Program-made: the position numbers and the translations under genes
Notes under the pieces: model-generated
Databases searched by the model: none
The model's input: the letters and a program-made list of their open reading frames with translations, nothing else
What the model was told of the DNA's origin: nothing
NCBI GenBank assembly: GCA_951802195.1
Contig: OX637630.1
Location: 496,001-560,000 of the forward strand
DNA length: 64,000 bases
Reading direction: 5' to 3'
Source of the DNA: Tausonia pullulans
Lineage: Eukaryota; Basidiomycota; Tremellomycetes; Cystofilobasidiales; Mrakiaceae
In this document: piece by piece, positions 11,396 to 22,125 of the stretch
Layout: every line of letters starts with the position of its first letter
How positions within the stretch are numbered: position 1 is the stretch's first letter

Positions 11396-13324
11396 TCACT
11401 GAAGCAGCGGGTCGCGGTAGTGCTTCTGCGAGTTGTGGCTGGAAGAGAGAAAAAGAGAGCGTCAGTCAAAGGAATGCAGTACAAACACAAGCGAGCGAGC
11501 ACCCACATCTTGCCAATCTTGAGCTCGAAACGGGCCCGCTTCTGCATCGCCTTGTACGGGTTCTTCGTCGCGTTCTTCGCCTCTCCCTTGTTGCGGGCCC
11601 GAATGACCTCGCCACCCTCTCCAAAGTCTCCGAACCCACCACGACGAGCAATAAGCGCCTGGTCCGTCTTGTCCGTGATGCTCCTCCGGCCGGGTCCAGG
11701 CTCGGGAGCCTCCCGGAAGGTTGGCCGCTGGTTGTAGTACCGCTGGAGCGAGCGGTGGCCCAGTCGTCGTCCGTTCGGGAGGACGAGCTCGCACGCATCC
11801 GGGTCGAAGCGAATGCCGCTCGCAGGGTCGAGGTCCGAGAGGGACGAGTCGTCCGACTCGGCGTCAGAGTTGTCGTCGTCGTCGTCGTCCTCGGCGGTGG
11901 CGTCGACCATGACCTCGTCGGCGTCCGACTCGACATCCGAGGCCTCCATCCAGTCCTCCTCCTCGGCGACGGCGGCGAGGAGCTTCTGGGCGCGGCGGGC
12001 GGCCTTGGACTTCTTGCGGCGCGTCTCATGGTCCGGGTACGAGGACGAGAAGTCGTAGTAATCCGAAAGCTCGAGGCGGTCAACCTCGTGGCTGTAAGCG
12101 AGCTGAAGAAGGGTGAGGGGGTCAGCATGAGCGAAAATTCAGACTCCGAGAGCGAGAACGCACCTTGCAGTGGCTCTTGTCGATCATATGCTTGCGAACG
12201 GCGTCCATGCTCTTGTACTCCTTGCCCTTGCCGTTACAGAAGAGGCAGACATTGCCGATGGCGACCTTCTCGGAGAGGTAGAGAAGGAGACCCTTGAGGT
12301 CGACGAGGTATTCGCGGTCCGGGATGAAGAAGCCGTGGGTGAGCTGCATGTGCTCGACGAGCGTCTCGGTCGACTCGCCCGTATGCGAGCAGAAGAGGCA
12401 CGACGTCGGGGTGAGCCTCGTTCGGGCGTAGGCGATCTTGGCATCGATCGACTGCTCAATCTCCTCCTCAGTGGCGTCGACGGGGACGGCGAGCGAAGGA
12501 GGAGGAGCGTTGTGCGAGGTGGAAGCGGCGGAGGGCGCATACGAGTCGTGCGAGGAGATAAGATTCGTCGTCGTCGGCTGAACGAAAGGGACGTGGCTCG
12601 CCGTCGAGGTAGGAGCAGCAGGAGAAGAAGGAGCAGCAGGAACAGCAGCTTCCTCGACAGGGGGAAGATGAGGATTGCGCGAGGTGGTAGGGTCGTGCGA
12701 GGCAACCTCGTCCGAGGGCTGCTCGGCGAGGGCGAGTCCGCCACGAAGAAGCCTTGTCGCCTCCTTGATCTCGGCGTCGCGGTGCTTCTTGGACTCGACG
12801 TGAGTCCGATAAGCTCCCTGAGAGGCGAATGATTTGCTGACAATGATGAACAAGGGCTCGTCAGCAGGCAGAAAGTGGAGGAGGCGACGGCGGACGACGG
12901 CCGCGGCTGCCTGCCGGTCCGCACTAAGGTCGCCAAGATACTCACCTGCAGAGCTTGCACGTCTCTCCAGTCTTGGTGGCAGTAACGGCGTTCTCGTTCC
13001 TTCGCTCTATGATCTTGCGGTTGAAGAGTGCGGCCGAGACAGGCGGGAGAGTGGCGACTCGACGCTGTGGGCACGCGTCGTTGTCAGCAATGAGACGGGT
13101 TCCACCAGCTTGCTGGTCCTTTAGCTCCGACAAACGAGCCAACCAAGAGGACACACCTTCATATTGTAACGGTGCCAGTCGGACCTCATGTGCTCGCGCT
13201 GCTCATCCGGCGAAAGGAAGGCGACGGCGCAAGAGAGGCAGGTGAAGAGCTGATCCTGGTCGATGTCGCCGGCTGTCGTGTCGATGGGCGCGGCTGGGGG
13301 CGCCGAGAGGTTGATGGCGGACAT
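11396..13324 (-). CDS. REI1: Rei1-like cytoplasmic 60S subunit biogenesis factor
   Basis: Exons in reading order: 13157-13324, 12946-13064, 12164-12836, 11507-12102 and 11396-11438 (532 aa). Four C2H2-type fingers are seen: one at the N-terminus (CLSC...H), one in exons 2-3 (CKLC...H) and two in exon 3 (CLFCSH and CLFCNG), with the spacing of Rei1/ZNF622. A run of Asp/Glu/Ser follows, then the conserved block around LVLPNGRRLGHRSLQRYY and an end reading KHYRDPLLQ, typical for this family. Rei1 acts on late cytoplasmic pre-60S particles, where it releases the Arx1/Alb1 export factors and probes the exit tunnel. The gene converges with the dehydrin-like gene 151 bp away and diverges from the CoA-pathway gene across a 244-bp promoter. 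Confidence 0.95.
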
Positions 13325-13568
13325 GGGGGAGAGGATGAGGGACAGGGGTGAGAGGCCGGAGTGGCTGGGTGTGCGGTTGGTGGTTGTCAGCAAGAGACGG
13401 TCCCAGGCACATTTGCCAGTTGCTGACTTCGCGTCCGGCCGAGCTTTCTCGCTGACATTTCCGCGCATGGCCCTCAGTCATCCATCGCCTTGGCTGGCGG
13501 ACAACGACCAACGAATCACTCGCTCGCCCCACCTGTCTGCTGACCACCACTTCGCCATCTCGACTATC

Positions 13569-15069
13569 ATGACAGCAGCACCAGCGCCCTCAGAGGCCTT
13601 CCAGGCAGTCACCTCCCGCACCGAGGGCAATTTGCATGTCCTCATCATCGCCACTGGCAGCGTCGCGTCCATCAAGATCCCCCTCATCGTGGAGGTTCTC
13701 ACCAAGGTCCGTCGGCTGTTGGACTGCTGGGCTTGATTCCGACTGACTGACTCGATCGGTGCTCCCATTTTAGAACAAGGGTATCTCAGTCCAGATCGTC
13801 GCCACCGAGCCGAGTCTCACCTTCTTCGACCCCGCCGCTGTCGCGAGTGCGTCGTCCGGCAAGGTCCGCGTCTGGCGCGACGAGGACGAGTGGAAGGTGA
13901 GCTCCTCGTTCCCTCTTGCTCTAATGGAGACGTCGAGCTGGAGATCTGATATGTTCTCAGAGTTGGAACAAGATTGGTGACCCGATCCTTCACATCGAGG
14001 TGAGTGGCGCGCGTCTCCATCACGCATCCGCTTCCCGTCACTGATATCATCCATTATATCCTTCTTTCCGCCTTGTGCAGCTTCGTCGTTGGGCGGACCT
14101 CGTCCTTGTTGCTCCTTGCTCCGCCAACACGCTGGCCAAGATTGCCGGAGGAATTTGTGACAACCTCGGCGTTCGTAGTTCTTCCGTTTGGCGTACTCAA
14201 AGCGTGACGACCGGCTGACGACTGATGCGCGCACCTAAGACGTCACTCCTTCGCGCCCTCGACTCCAGTACGCCGACGTGGCTTTTCCCGGCGATGAATA
14301 CGCACATGTACGCGCATCCTCTCACGGCGAGGCACCTGAGCTTCGTCCAAGAAGTCCTCGGCTACCAAGTCGAGGGACCGATTGGCAAAGGTCTGGCATG
14401 CGGCGATGTCGGTGAGTCTCTAGCTCAGCCCATCGAGAATCTCTCCAGCTAGACTGACTGTCTTCTGCCTTTCACAAAAGGCATGGGAGCCATGACGGAG
14501 TGGAGGTATGCTTCCTCCCTGGCGGCATCCGCTCTTTCAACAATCTGACGTGTTTGCTATCCGTTTCACTCAGCGACATTGTCAAGCTCGTTGAGAACCA
14601 CTACTACGAGGTCTCCTCTTCCATCTCTCTCTCCGTGCTCTCACTCTCTCCGGGGACTCCTGCCTCCCCTTCTCCGTCCATCATCACAAAACCCCTCGAC
14701 CCCTCTCAGATCATCGCTCAACCAGCTATCATTACGTCTTACAACCCCCGTCCACCCCAACCCCCCGCCCCTCCAGCCTTCGAACCCTTCATCGACAGTC
14801 GGCACCCCCTCATACTCCCCCAAGCCTCCATCGAGAAACTCATCGCTCAGCATGTCCTGCCCCCGAGTCTTGTCCATCGGTCAGCGGAGGAAGGGTCCAA
14901 CGGAAGGATCTTTTGGTTCGTGCCGAGTCGGCTGAGGGACGAGCAACTTGATGCGCTTTCGGAGGCTGTCAAGACTGAAGAGGGCAAGAGAGGAGGATCA
15001 GAGGAAGTAAAGGAGGAGGTGAGGGAGACGGAGGAATGGCTTCTTCAGAGGCGGACAAGTGATGCTTGA
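13569..15069 (+). CDS. phosphopantothenoylcysteine decarboxylase (Hal3/Cab3 family)
   Basis: Exons 13569-13706, 13774-13896, 13961-13999, 14081-14170, 14240-14411, 14481-14505 and 14574-15069 give 360 aa. It is a flavoprotein of the HFCD fold that decarboxylates phosphopantothenoylcysteine to phosphopantetheine in CoA synthesis. Visible motifs are the N-terminal GSVASIK FMN-binding turn, the catalytic His in PILHIELRRW, the PAMN motif in LFPAMNTHMY, and the clamp with the active-site Cys in ACGDVGMGAM (completed across exons 5-6). All residues expected of an active enzyme are present. In budding yeast, Hal3/Vhs3/Cab3 split these among partners, so a single complete gene here suggests a self-sufficient homotrimer. 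The C-terminal ~140 residues are Pro/Glu-rich and not conserved. Its stop lies 71 bp from that of the convergent aminotransferase. Confidence 0.93.
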
Positions 15070-15140
15070 GCGAGCGTCCGCGTAGCGAAATATAACTTCA
15101 TTATCATTCTTAGTCCCCAGGGTGTTTATCTTCGCCCTAT

Positions 15141-16988
15141 CTAGAACGACTTGAGGTCCTCAACCGTTAGCGCTCGAAGGCGCTCCCCGACGAGTCGGAC
15201 GTCCTCCTCGCCAACATTGGCGACCGCCACCCTTAGCCATCTGCACTTTTCTCCTCCCTCCTGGTTCTTCTTCCTTGGGGGCAAGAAGAACTCCCCCGGC
15301 AACGTCACAACGCCGTACTTCCTCGCTAGCACCTCGCACACTCTCTCACTCGAGAACTCTTCGAACGGATGGGCAACAAAGGCGTAGAAGGCGCCGTGAG
15401 AGAGAAGCTGCCAGCCTGGGCAGGAGGCCAGAACATCGTTGAAGAGAGAGAGGAGGGCGATGAAGGAAGTGGAGGTCTTGAGGAGGGAGGGACGGAGAGT
15501 TGCGAGGAGAGGGGCGATGGCGAGTTGTGAGGGGCGAGGGGGGTTGATCTGCGGTCTCAAGAGTCAGCATGAGAGAATGTGAAGAAAAAGACTCGCCGAC
15601 GGACCTGCATGCAGTCGAGCACCGTGCTTACGGCTTCAAGGAAAGGTGTCGAAGCTGTAATGGCACCAAGGCGGTGTCCCGGGATCGAGTAGCTCTGGTT
15701 GAGGCACGATTTATCGTCAAATGAAAAGCCCATCTTGTGGAAATGACGGCGACTCACCTTTGAAAAAGAGAACAGCGAGATGACCGTCTCGCGCCAGCTG
15801 GGATTATTGAAGAGGCGATGCGGGCAGCCTCGCTCGGTCCCGTTGGCGGTTGGAGGCACAAAGTCGCGGTAGGTCTCGTCGATGATGAGTGCGAGGGAGT
15901 GCTCCTTGGCGAGGGCAGCGAACTCTGTAGGAAGGATGGTCAAGTCAGTATTTGCGTTGCCATTTACAGGTAAAGGTCAAAGTGACCCACCGTCGAGAAG
16001 GTCGGGAGTGTAGATAGCACCCGTAGGGTTGTTGGGCGTGACGAGGACCTGGGTGCAATCCCCCCACCTGTGAGCATGTGTTCTCAAACGAGCCGCGGAG
16101 AGGGACACACAATAGCTTTGGTCTTAGGTGTGATAGCCTTGCGAGCTGTCTCAACCGAAGGAAAAAAGAAGGGCGGTTCGGTCGGGAGAGGGACTACCGT
16201 AAGGGAAAGGAGAGACAGCGTCATCGCCTAGGGATCAAAGTCAATGCGAGCTCTACGAGGGTACTGAGTGTGAGCTAGAACGGACCTGGTTGAAGTACCT
16301 GTCGATCAAGCGGAAAGAGAAGCATCAATCTTCTGTGAATGAGGCGATCAGAAGATAGGACGTACCAGGGCAAGGGGAGGATGATCTCGTCGCCAGCCTG
16401 GCACAAGGTCATGACCGCGGCCATGAACGCCTTGGGGACAAAGATTCAGTCCAAAAAGATCTACACTTTGCGCTGGGGACATCTCACCATGTTGGCGCCG
16501 CACACGATCCCAATCTCCTGCGCGCGGACTCCTGGCGCGTCCTCAGATACACCCCAGCCAGTTTCTGTCCCCTTCGGACCGTATATGTCGGCATACTCGG
16601 CCACAAGAGCTTCACGAAGCGCTGTTTCCCCGAGGATTGCGCCATACTTGGACGCCATGGGGTCCTGGATGACCCTTGATAGCAAGAGACGAATCAGTCA
16701 GCCTGAACGGAGAGACGGCGAGCTCCGACGCGATAAGACGTGACGTGCTCACTCCCCAAGCTTCTTGATGAACCGCGGGTCGGGGGGTCTTGAGTGAAAA
16801 AAAAAAGCCGTAAGCTATTGGTACCTTGATAAAAAGGAAAGAGCTCACGAGCCAGGCACGCCTTGCGAGAGGTTGATGAGCTTGCGACCGGCGAACGACG
16901 CCGGGTCATAGAGACTCGCCCACCGGGCAGCGAGCGGGATCGGAGGCGGGGCCGTGGCCGAGACAGAAGGGTTGACTTTGAAGGGCAT
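15141..16988 (-). CDS. class I/II PLP-dependent aminotransferase
   Basis: Reading-order exons: 16849-16988, 16753-16788, 16488-16674, 16366-16430, 16286-16298, 16111-16227, 15991-16048, 15758-15924, 15605-15694 and 15141-15548 (426 aa). Fold-type I landmarks are TPNNPTG, IIDETYRDF (Asp pairing with the PLP pyridine nitrogen) and SFSKSYSIPGHRLG, with the PLP-binding Lys in FSKS and the phosphate-binding Arg after it. Exon 5 is only 13 nt but its five codons (WYFNQ) sit at the conserved aromatic/Asn position after LPLP. The Lys motif is built by joining exons 8 and 9. The substrate cannot be told from sequence: aspartate/kynurenine-like or ACC-synthase-like members are possible. No targeting signal is obvious, so it is probably cytosolic. 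Confidence 0.88.
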
Positions 16989-17277
16989 GCTTGGGTCGGA
17001 CGATAATGGTGGTTAGAATGAAAAAAGAGACAGGTCTCGCGGTTTAAGGTGCGGGCGGTTGATTGGAGAAACAGGCTGTCAGTCCGCCGCAACACTCCTC
17101 CGTGGTATGCCCTCCTTTGGCTTGCTTGCTGATGTCTGATTTTATCGGATGCATTTCAGGGTAGAGACATCAGCAGGCTGTCGTCGTGACGACAGCATGA
17201 GGCGTCGCAAGGCCCAGGCGGTCTTCGTGCTCTCACGCTCTCTCCTCGCCTTCCCCCGAAACGACGACCTGACGATC

Positions 17278-18401
17278 ATGCTCGCTCTCCGCCCTCTTGC
17301 CCCTTCACTGTCCCCGAGGTCCCTTGGCCGCCTCATCCGCCAGGCCTCGAGCAAGTCTTCGAACGCCTACATCGCTCGGTTCGTCGCTGCACAGTGCCCT
17401 CTCTCGTCTCCTTAAGCGCTCACGCTGACGGACCTGTCTAACCCGCTTCCACGCTGCGCGTTCGTCTCACTCCCTCCAGTCACAAGGCCGACCCCTACGT
17501 CAGTGCCCGAGGTGCTTTCCGGGCTCGCTCAGCCTTCAAGCTCCGAGAGCTCGATGACGAGCAGCGGCTTCTGAAGCCTTCAGTCCACGCCATTGTGGAC
17601 CTCGGCGCCGCTCCCGGCGGTTGGTCCCAAGTCCTCATGCAGATGAAGGGAGCCCAGAAGAAAGTCATCGTCGCTGTTGACCGGCTCCCGATGGAGCCCA
17701 TCCCGGGCGTCCACATTGTCCAGGGCGACTTTCTCGAGGAGATTACCCAAGCGCGCGTCCGCAAGATCTTGAGGGACAACAACGTCCGCAATGGGCGGGC
17801 GGACCTCGTGCTTAGCGACATGGCCGGCAACGTCTCGGGAAACGTGGATAAAGACCAGGAGGCGGCCGTCGCCATTGCTAAGGCTTGCTACGAATTTGTT
17901 CGGGTCGCACTCAGGCCAGGTCACTTCTTCAAGACTACGGGCGCGTGGAGACCGGGTGGAAATCTCGTGTGAGTCGGCGCGTCGTCGCAGCTTGAGCTTC
18001 GGGCTGATCTTGCGTTCTACGACACACCAGCATGAAACACTTCACCTATCCAGAGCTCGATGACTTCAAGCGCGAGTACCTTGACCGCATCTTTGAGACG
18101 ACCGCCATCGTCAAGCCGGACGCGTCGCGGAACGGTGTGTTCTTTCTTCTCTTATGTGCTCGCCATGATGGCTGAGACTGATATCGCTCCCTGCCTGCAC
18201 TTCAGAATCAGCCGAGGCATTCTGGGTGTAAGAATAAATCCGATCATACTCGACTACGAAGAAGGGCTTATCCTTTTCCTTCTTCCAAACAGCTGCAAGG
18301 GCTTCAAGGGTGACGTTCTGACACCTCGGATCGCGGCACCAGAGCCAGAACAGCGCTTCGTCGAGGACCATGAGGATGCAGACCTTCCCATTAGGAAGTG
18401 A
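17278..18401 (+). CDS. MRM2: mitochondrial 21S rRNA 2'-O-methyltransferase Mrm2 (FtsJ/RrmJ family)
   Basis: Exons 17278-17378, 17480-17968, 18031-18134, 18206-18227 and 18293-18401 give 274 aa. The first ~30 residues are Arg/Ser/Leu-rich and look like a mitochondrial presequence. The SAM site DLGAAPGGW and the FtsJ K-D-K-E tetrad are visible: Lys in RSAFKL, Asp in VLSDMAGN, Lys in HFFKTTG, Glu in SRNESAE. The family methylates a uridine in the peptidyl-transferase A-loop of the large mitochondrial rRNA. The end can be spliced two ways. The donor after GGGT gives VCKGFKG plus a 33-residue tail and is the version listed. A donor one base pair earlier in the same GGGTGTAAG gives a short LQGLQG ending. 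Confidence 0.93.
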
Positions 18402-18974
18402 ACGGGCTGAGAGAAAGGACATCATCACGAGATAGATCTCGCTGCAACGCCGAGTCGCCCCTCAGTGACGACCACTTGAATTGGTGCTGGTTCAACATTG
18501 GTTCATTGGAGATTCTAGGCTCCGAGGTTCGTCCAGCCGCCTTTGACCCTGTGATTGCCTCTGACGCGGCGCTTTTACCACTTCCGTCAATACAAGGCCA
18601 CAGGAGGACATACAGGCCTCTAGAGCCGCATGCTCGACGCCAATGTGCCTGAGCAAACGCCAAACTCCACCCAGAAGTAGCACAGGAAAGGCTTATGAGG
18701 TGGAAGCAGAGCCGCAGCCGCTCATGGATCTATGAACAATGTTACGAATTGTATCCAATGGCTTCTGGAATAGCTCGCCTATCCTTGCCTCTGTCTCTAT
18801 CTGACCTCCCTCATCAGCGACATCGGCTGGTCGTCGAGTGACGCGGCTCACGCTCGTCTCAAATTCGAGCGCCCCGACCTTCGCTGTTCCTTGCTCCCTC
18901 ATCTTGCCTCCAACTTCCACCTGACTCCATCCCTCTCGCCCCGGTCGTTTCCCTCATACCCCTCATTATCAGTC
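18402..18974. other. intergenic, promoter side of BCP1
   Basis: About 570 bases of mixed composition. The upstream half is less GC-rich than the coding DNA and the last ~100 bases before 18975 are C/T-rich, as in other leaders here. No open frame resembles a protein family and no RNA gene was recognised. Confidence 0.5.
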
Positions 18975-20159
18975 ATGGGAAAGCGGAAATCCAATACAGC
19001 TCGTATCGAGGAGGACGCCGGTGCCGAGTCGGACTCGTCCTCGGGCTCGTCCGCGCCCTCGCTCATCGACGTCGACTTTGACTTCCTCCCTCCTTCCCTC
19101 GACGTCGACCTGATCGCCCTCAAGCGGCTCCTCCGCCAGCTTCTCTGGAAGGACTCGGACCTCTTTGATCTTCACCCACTCGCCGAGCTCATCCTTGAGC
19201 GGTGCGAGCAGGACGGCCTCGGCAGCTGCATCAAGGTCGACGGCCCGGAGAGCGACCCGTTCAGCTTCCTGAGCGTGCTCAACCTTAACGTCTACAAGGT
19301 GTTTGACATTCCCCACGTTTTCCCAGCTCCTTAGCTGACTCAACTTTTCGCCCGTTTAGGACCACGTCGGTGTCGCGCCCGTCCTCGCGCACCTCATCAA
19401 GCAGGCCTCGTCGACTCCGGCCCTCAAGACACTCCTCTCCAACCTTAACCCATCGTCAGGCCCGCAGATCGGCCTCATCGTCTCGGAGCGGCTCATCAAC
19501 ATGCCTGTCCAGACGCAACCTCCGATGTACCGGATGCTTGGCGAGGAGATGTCTGCCGCTGTTGCATCGGTGCGTCGCTTGCACGTGCTGTTGACCGAAT
19601 AACCTAGCCTGCGCTGACGCCAGTCCACCTGTCACCACCCTTCAGGGCAAACCTTACAACTTCACCCACTTCCTCCTCGTCTCCAAGCTTTACGTCTCGC
19701 CTGGTGCTGTCCCCTCCTCGACGTCTGGCGCGTCGAAGAAGAACAAGAAAAAGAAGAAGGCCGTCTCGGGCATGGCCGCTCCTCCTCCGGACGAGGATGC
19801 CATGGACGTTGACACACCTGGAGAGGTTCTCCCTTTCCACCCGGAAGACTCTTTGCTGCTTAGGGTGCGTGATTGGTGTCGCTCGTCCTGCTCTCGGGTC
19901 GCATTGCTATTTCGTTCTCACACTAACGATGCGTGTCACCCTCGCCCCTGTCTGTCGACTGCCCCTTCCTTCTTTCTATCTCTCCGCTCTCTCCCTCCAG
20001 CACGCACTCCATTCGACCACTTACAAATTCTCGAGCGCGCCCAGTCGAGTCGAGGACGACCCGATGGAGTTTGGGCTTGACCAGCGCGGAGGCATGATGC
20101 TCTTCGAGGCGGACAAGTGGCCGGCCATGATGAAGACGCTTGAAGAGGGATGCGTATGA
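18975..20159 (+). CDS. BCP1: Bcp1/BCCIP-family protein
   Basis: Exons 18975-19298, 19360-19569, 19646-19864 and 20001-20159 give 303 aa. After a short basic start (MGKRK) and an acidic Ser/Asp stretch come the family blocks IDVDFDFLPP, a Leu-rich helix around LIALKRLLRQLL, GLIVSERLINMPVQ, PPMYRMLGEE, YNFTHFLLVSKLY and a basic KKNKKKKK patch, then LFEADKW near the C-terminus. Yeast Bcp1 is a nuclear chaperone for ribosomal protein uL14 (Rpl23) and is needed for export of Mss4; human BCCIP binds BRCA2 and p21. Length and block order match the fungal proteins. A ribosome-biogenesis role is the most likely. Confidence 0.94.
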
Positions 20160-20402
20160 GCGATGGAGATAGATTTGTGGGCTCTGAGGGGCGAACTTGA
20201 TCTGGGAGACACATGCCATATGACTCTTAGGTACGACTTTGCGGCACTCGCTGGGAAAGGATAATGAGACCGAGGAGTCGCTTCTGGTTCCGTATCGGTC
20301 CACATTGTCCCGCCCGCCCAGTGATTCTGGGATCAGCGGGAATTGCCTCCCAACTACGATACGCTCATACCATCCCATCGGTTTCCAACTCATGACCACC
20401 TC

Positions 20403-21992
20403 ATGTCAGCCGTGCGACGGAGAGGAGGCAGCCGCCATGCCCGACCGACTGATCGTTGGTCTTCGTCGCGTCCAGCAGCCTCATCGCCCTACACCCTCTT
20501 CGGAATCAAGGAATGCTGCTTCAAAGGCTACGAGTAAGGCCCACGTTCGGCCTTCTGGTTCAGACGAGTCCATTGACAGAAAAGCACTAGATTCCCGACG
20601 GAGCCCAAGGGAACGACCGAACATATAGCCGGTCTCGACACATACGTGGCGTCACCTCCTGCGGGGACGGTCTCGAAGGAGGGAAGGGCAGTGGTCATCT
20701 TTCCAGACATCTTTGGACACGATCTCAGGTGCGTCGGTGGCGAGTGGAAGGAGAGGGCGAGGAAGGAAGTTCAACAGTTGACCCTTGCGCGGGTCGGAAC
20801 AGAAACGTGAAGGTTCGTTGAACTCGTTCCGTCGCTGATGGTAGGCACCAACCTGACTCTCATGCGGAGCTCACAGGTGATTGCCGACGAGCTCTCCCTG
20901 CGCCTCGGCGTCACGGTTTACTCGCCCGACTACCTCTGCGGTCCGTCTCCGCATTTGTTTGTCATTTCGCCTTCGCTCCCATAGAACTGAATTCTCAGAG
21001 GCTCCTCAGGCCGGCCGATCCCCAAAGACGCCCTCGACCCATTCTCGACGGCCCAGCCGAATCAAAAGGCAGTCTGGACTAACTCGCTCTTCAGTCGTGT
21101 GGGAAGCGTCATTGGCGTGCTGCCGCTGCTTCCTCGTGCCGTCAGCATCCGCGATGGAGTCATCGGACCAAGAGCTATCAAGGTACTGTTTGGGCTAGAT
21201 CAGAGGTTTAGCGATGACTTCTCATATGACGATGACCCGCCGCAGTTCCTAAGGGAGCTTCGAACCGAGAAGAGGCTCGATCGGATCGGCCTTATAGGGT
21301 GAAAGATATGGCTTCGGGTCACTGTCCATATTCAACTGCTCACTCCAACCACCAGCTTTTGCCTCGGTGGCACACACGCCATCTACGCCTCGGGCGACCC
21401 GACGCTCATAGAGTGCGCGGTCATTGCCCACCCGGGACCGGTGCGTTCTTTCCATTCCCTCCCCTTGGCATATATCCTAATTCCTTCTGTCTCCACAGGC
21501 ATCGCTCAAGAAGTGCACGACCGATATCAAAGTTCGTCTTCTCAGACTCTCGAGGACGCTGGCGCTGACAATCCTCGCTCGTTCGCACTCTTCAGGTACC
21601 GACGTCCTGTCTGTCCCACCTCTTCCCTCCGTCGGCCGTTCCCATCCTCACTGACGGACGCTACTTCTCCTCTCTTCTTCTTCTAGGGATCCTCGCCGAG
21701 GGTCAGTGCTTGTCCGACCTCCATTTTTTCACCAACTGATAGATCCTCGGCCCGCTTCTGTTCTTCAGAGGATTGGGCTACCCCTCCCTCCAAAATCGCC
21801 TCCATCCGCACCGCACTCGAAGCCAAGTCCGACACGGACAAGATCCCTTTCGAGATGCACGAGTACAAGGGAACCGTCCATGGTTTTGCCTCGCGGGCCA
21901 AGCTGGAGATCCCGGAGGTCAGGGAGGCGTTCCAGGGGGCACTGGAGCAGGAGGTTCGCTGGCTGAAAAGGTGGATTGTGGATTCTGAGTGA
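20403..21992 (+). CDS. dienelactone hydrolase family protein with several micro-exons
   Basis: Proposed exons 20403-20533, 20591-20728, 20804-20813, 20877-20940, 21010-21298, 21356-21440, 21499-21531, 21596-21608, 21687-21701 and 21769-21992 (333 aa with this start). The joined product has the family features: CCFKGYE near the start, IAGLDTYVASPP, IFPDIFGHDL, the nucleophile elbow GFCLGG with Cys in place of Ser, then AEEDWATPP (Asp) and VHGFASR (His). Three exons are 10, 13 and 15 nt, yet each supplies the expected residues. The frame is open back to 20343 and the true start is uncertain, since the N-terminus before CCFKGYE looks non-homologous. The substrate is unknown; many fungal members are carboxymethylenebutenolidase-like hydrolases of cytosol or mitochondria. 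Confidence 0.8.
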
Positions 21993-22125
21993 GAAGAGGG
22001 TGTAGTCCGCTGATATGGAAGGGGGGAGGGGGGGGGGGAAGAGGTCATGGTATGGTAATCTCATGTTCAAGCATATAGGAGACACTGGAAGCCAGACAAG
22101 GAATGCTGTGAAGGACCAACAGGGT

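Noticed and set aside
11311-12297. A 328-codon plus-strand frame over the REI1 gene
   Set aside because: It is a shadow of REI1 on the minus strand. The minus-strand exons give zinc fingers and a conserved ending, while the plus frame has no recognisable motif.
21182-21197. A possible 16-nt intron after RAIK in the dienelactone hydrolase gene
   Set aside because: It is far too short for the spliceosome, and reading through gives a continuous frame into the nucleophile exon.
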